64,000 nucleotides of DNA. Source: UBA4582 sp002389265 (lineage in GTDB: Bacteria; Pseudomonadota; Gammaproteobacteria; Pseudomonadales; Azotimanducaceae). Below the pieces are notes generated by a model. It saw only the letters and a list, made by a program, of their open reading frames with translations, was not told the DNA's origin and searched no databases. Positions 63,538 through 64,000 of this stretch are shown piece after piece. The DNA lies in NCBI GenBank assembly GCA_943788825.1, contig CALSRT010000007.1:186001-250000 (forward strand), written 5' to 3'. Both the position numbers and the translations under genes were made by a program. Numbering within the stretch: the stretch's first letter is position 1; each line of letters opens with the position of its first letter.

Positions 63538-64000
63538 TGACATCGCCCCTGGAACCCTCTAACCGCGCCACAGAACTGCTGCAGTTGCTCCAACTGGAGC
63601 GTATCGACACTCGGGTCTGGCGCGGCCAGAACGAGGCCCGCTTTGGTGCTCGCCTGTTTGGTGGCCAAGTGCTCGCCCAAGCACTGGTGGCCGCGACTAA
63701 CACCGTTGCGCCAGACAGACACTGCCATTCGCTGCACGGCTATTTCCTACGACCTGGTCGCGCCGACATGCCGGTGATCTATCAGGTTGAGTCAATCCGA
63801 GATGGCAAGAGCTTTACCACGCGGCGCATCAAGGCCATCCAGAACGGTGAGGCCATCTTCAGTATGGACACCTCCTTCCATATTCAAGAGCCAGGCCTCG
63901 CGCACCAGATTGACATGCAGGAGATACCCGAGCCGGAAAGTCTCGTCGACGATCGCGACATCGCCACCAAGCCCAGTGATCCGAACCCGCAATGGACTCA
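63537..64000 (+). CDS. tesB: Acyl-CoA thioesterase II, TesB-like (runs off window)
   Basis: About 154 N-terminal residues. LLQLERIDTRVWRGQNE, ARLFGGQVLAQALVAATNTV and LHGYFLRPGRADMPVIYQVE are the TesB double-hotdog start, and SIRDGKSFTTRRIKAIQNGE continues it. Hydrolyses medium/long-chain acyl-CoA, balancing the ligase upstream. ATG overlaps the Rieske stop. Confidence 0.92.
   Translation, partial: MTSPLEPSNRATELLQLLQLERIDTRVWRGQNEARFGARLFGGQVLAQALVAATNTVAPDRHCHSLHGYFLRPGRADMPVIYQVESIRDGKSFTTRRIKAIQNGEAIFSMDTSFHIQEPGLAHQIDMQEIPEPESLVDDRDIATKPSDPNPQWT

Overview
The window looks like chromosomal DNA of a heterotrophic, respiring gammaproteobacterium, probably marine or environmental. This rests on a complete System I cytochrome c maturation set (ccmABCDEFGHI), a UspE-type stress protein behind a perfect Fnr/Anr-type operator, UvrA, SlyD, RarD, PiT plus DUF47, and an unusual density of acyl-CoA genes. 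The species cannot be named from the sequence. Genes are closely packed with no intergenic gap much above 300 bp. No tRNA, rRNA, CRISPR array, transposase or phage gene was seen.

Layout. 1-2400: end of an RND efflux pair (partial permease and adaptor). 2.7-8.4 kb: single metabolic genes (thioesterase, RidA, AtoE-type transporter overlapping SlyD, GNAT, old yellow enzyme, VOC protein). 8.5-16.6 kb: ccm cluster on the minus strand, split by uspE between ccmC and ccmB. 16.8-28.3 kb: enoyl-CoA hydratase/isomerase, pseudouridine synthase, esterase, 5'-nucleotidase, hydrolase, acyl-CoA dehydrogenase, phosphoesterase, CPA1 antiporter, TPR/transglutaminase lipoprotein, CinA-like protein. 28.5-31.3 kb: uvrA, with a LexA-like site over its promoter and a strong hairpin after it. 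31.4-45 kb: acyl-CoA and CoA metabolism (tandem acyl-CoA dehydrogenases, NIPSNAP, enoyl-CoA hydratase, SDR, thiolase-like protein, three Nudix hydrolases) mixed with Bax-like hydrolase, PiT/DUF47, MerC-like and YdjC-like genes. 45-46 kb: luciferase-like oxidoreductase.

46.1-56.4 kb is the most unusual part: eight plus-strand genes that nearly all overlap or abut. They encode an Ala/Gln-rich lipoprotein, a membrane pseudokinase with a helical-repeat ectodomain, a PEGA-repeat protein ending in a cysteine-less FGE/SUMF1 domain, a tiny exported repeat protein, a MotA/TolQ/ExbB-type channel, an Hsp70/actin-fold protein with degenerate nucleotide loops and a possible FHA tail, and two paralogous vWA proteins. 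The vWA proteins carry an N-terminal membrane helix with an aspartate, like MotB/ExbD/ZorB. A convergent DUF4139 gene, frame-disrupted near its 3' end, follows. I read this as a probable proton-motive-force-coupled envelope machine in which vWA modules take the place of the usual OmpA-type domain and several partners are dead enzymes used as scaffolds. That reading is inference; I know of no characterised system with this composition.

58-64 kb: methyltransferase, RarD, GPH-type transporter, medium/long-chain acyl-CoA ligase, Rieske ferredoxin and the start of a TesB-type thioesterase, returning to the fatty-acid theme. Short in-frame minisatellites (9, 12, 15 and 18 bp units) recur in exported-protein genes across the window.
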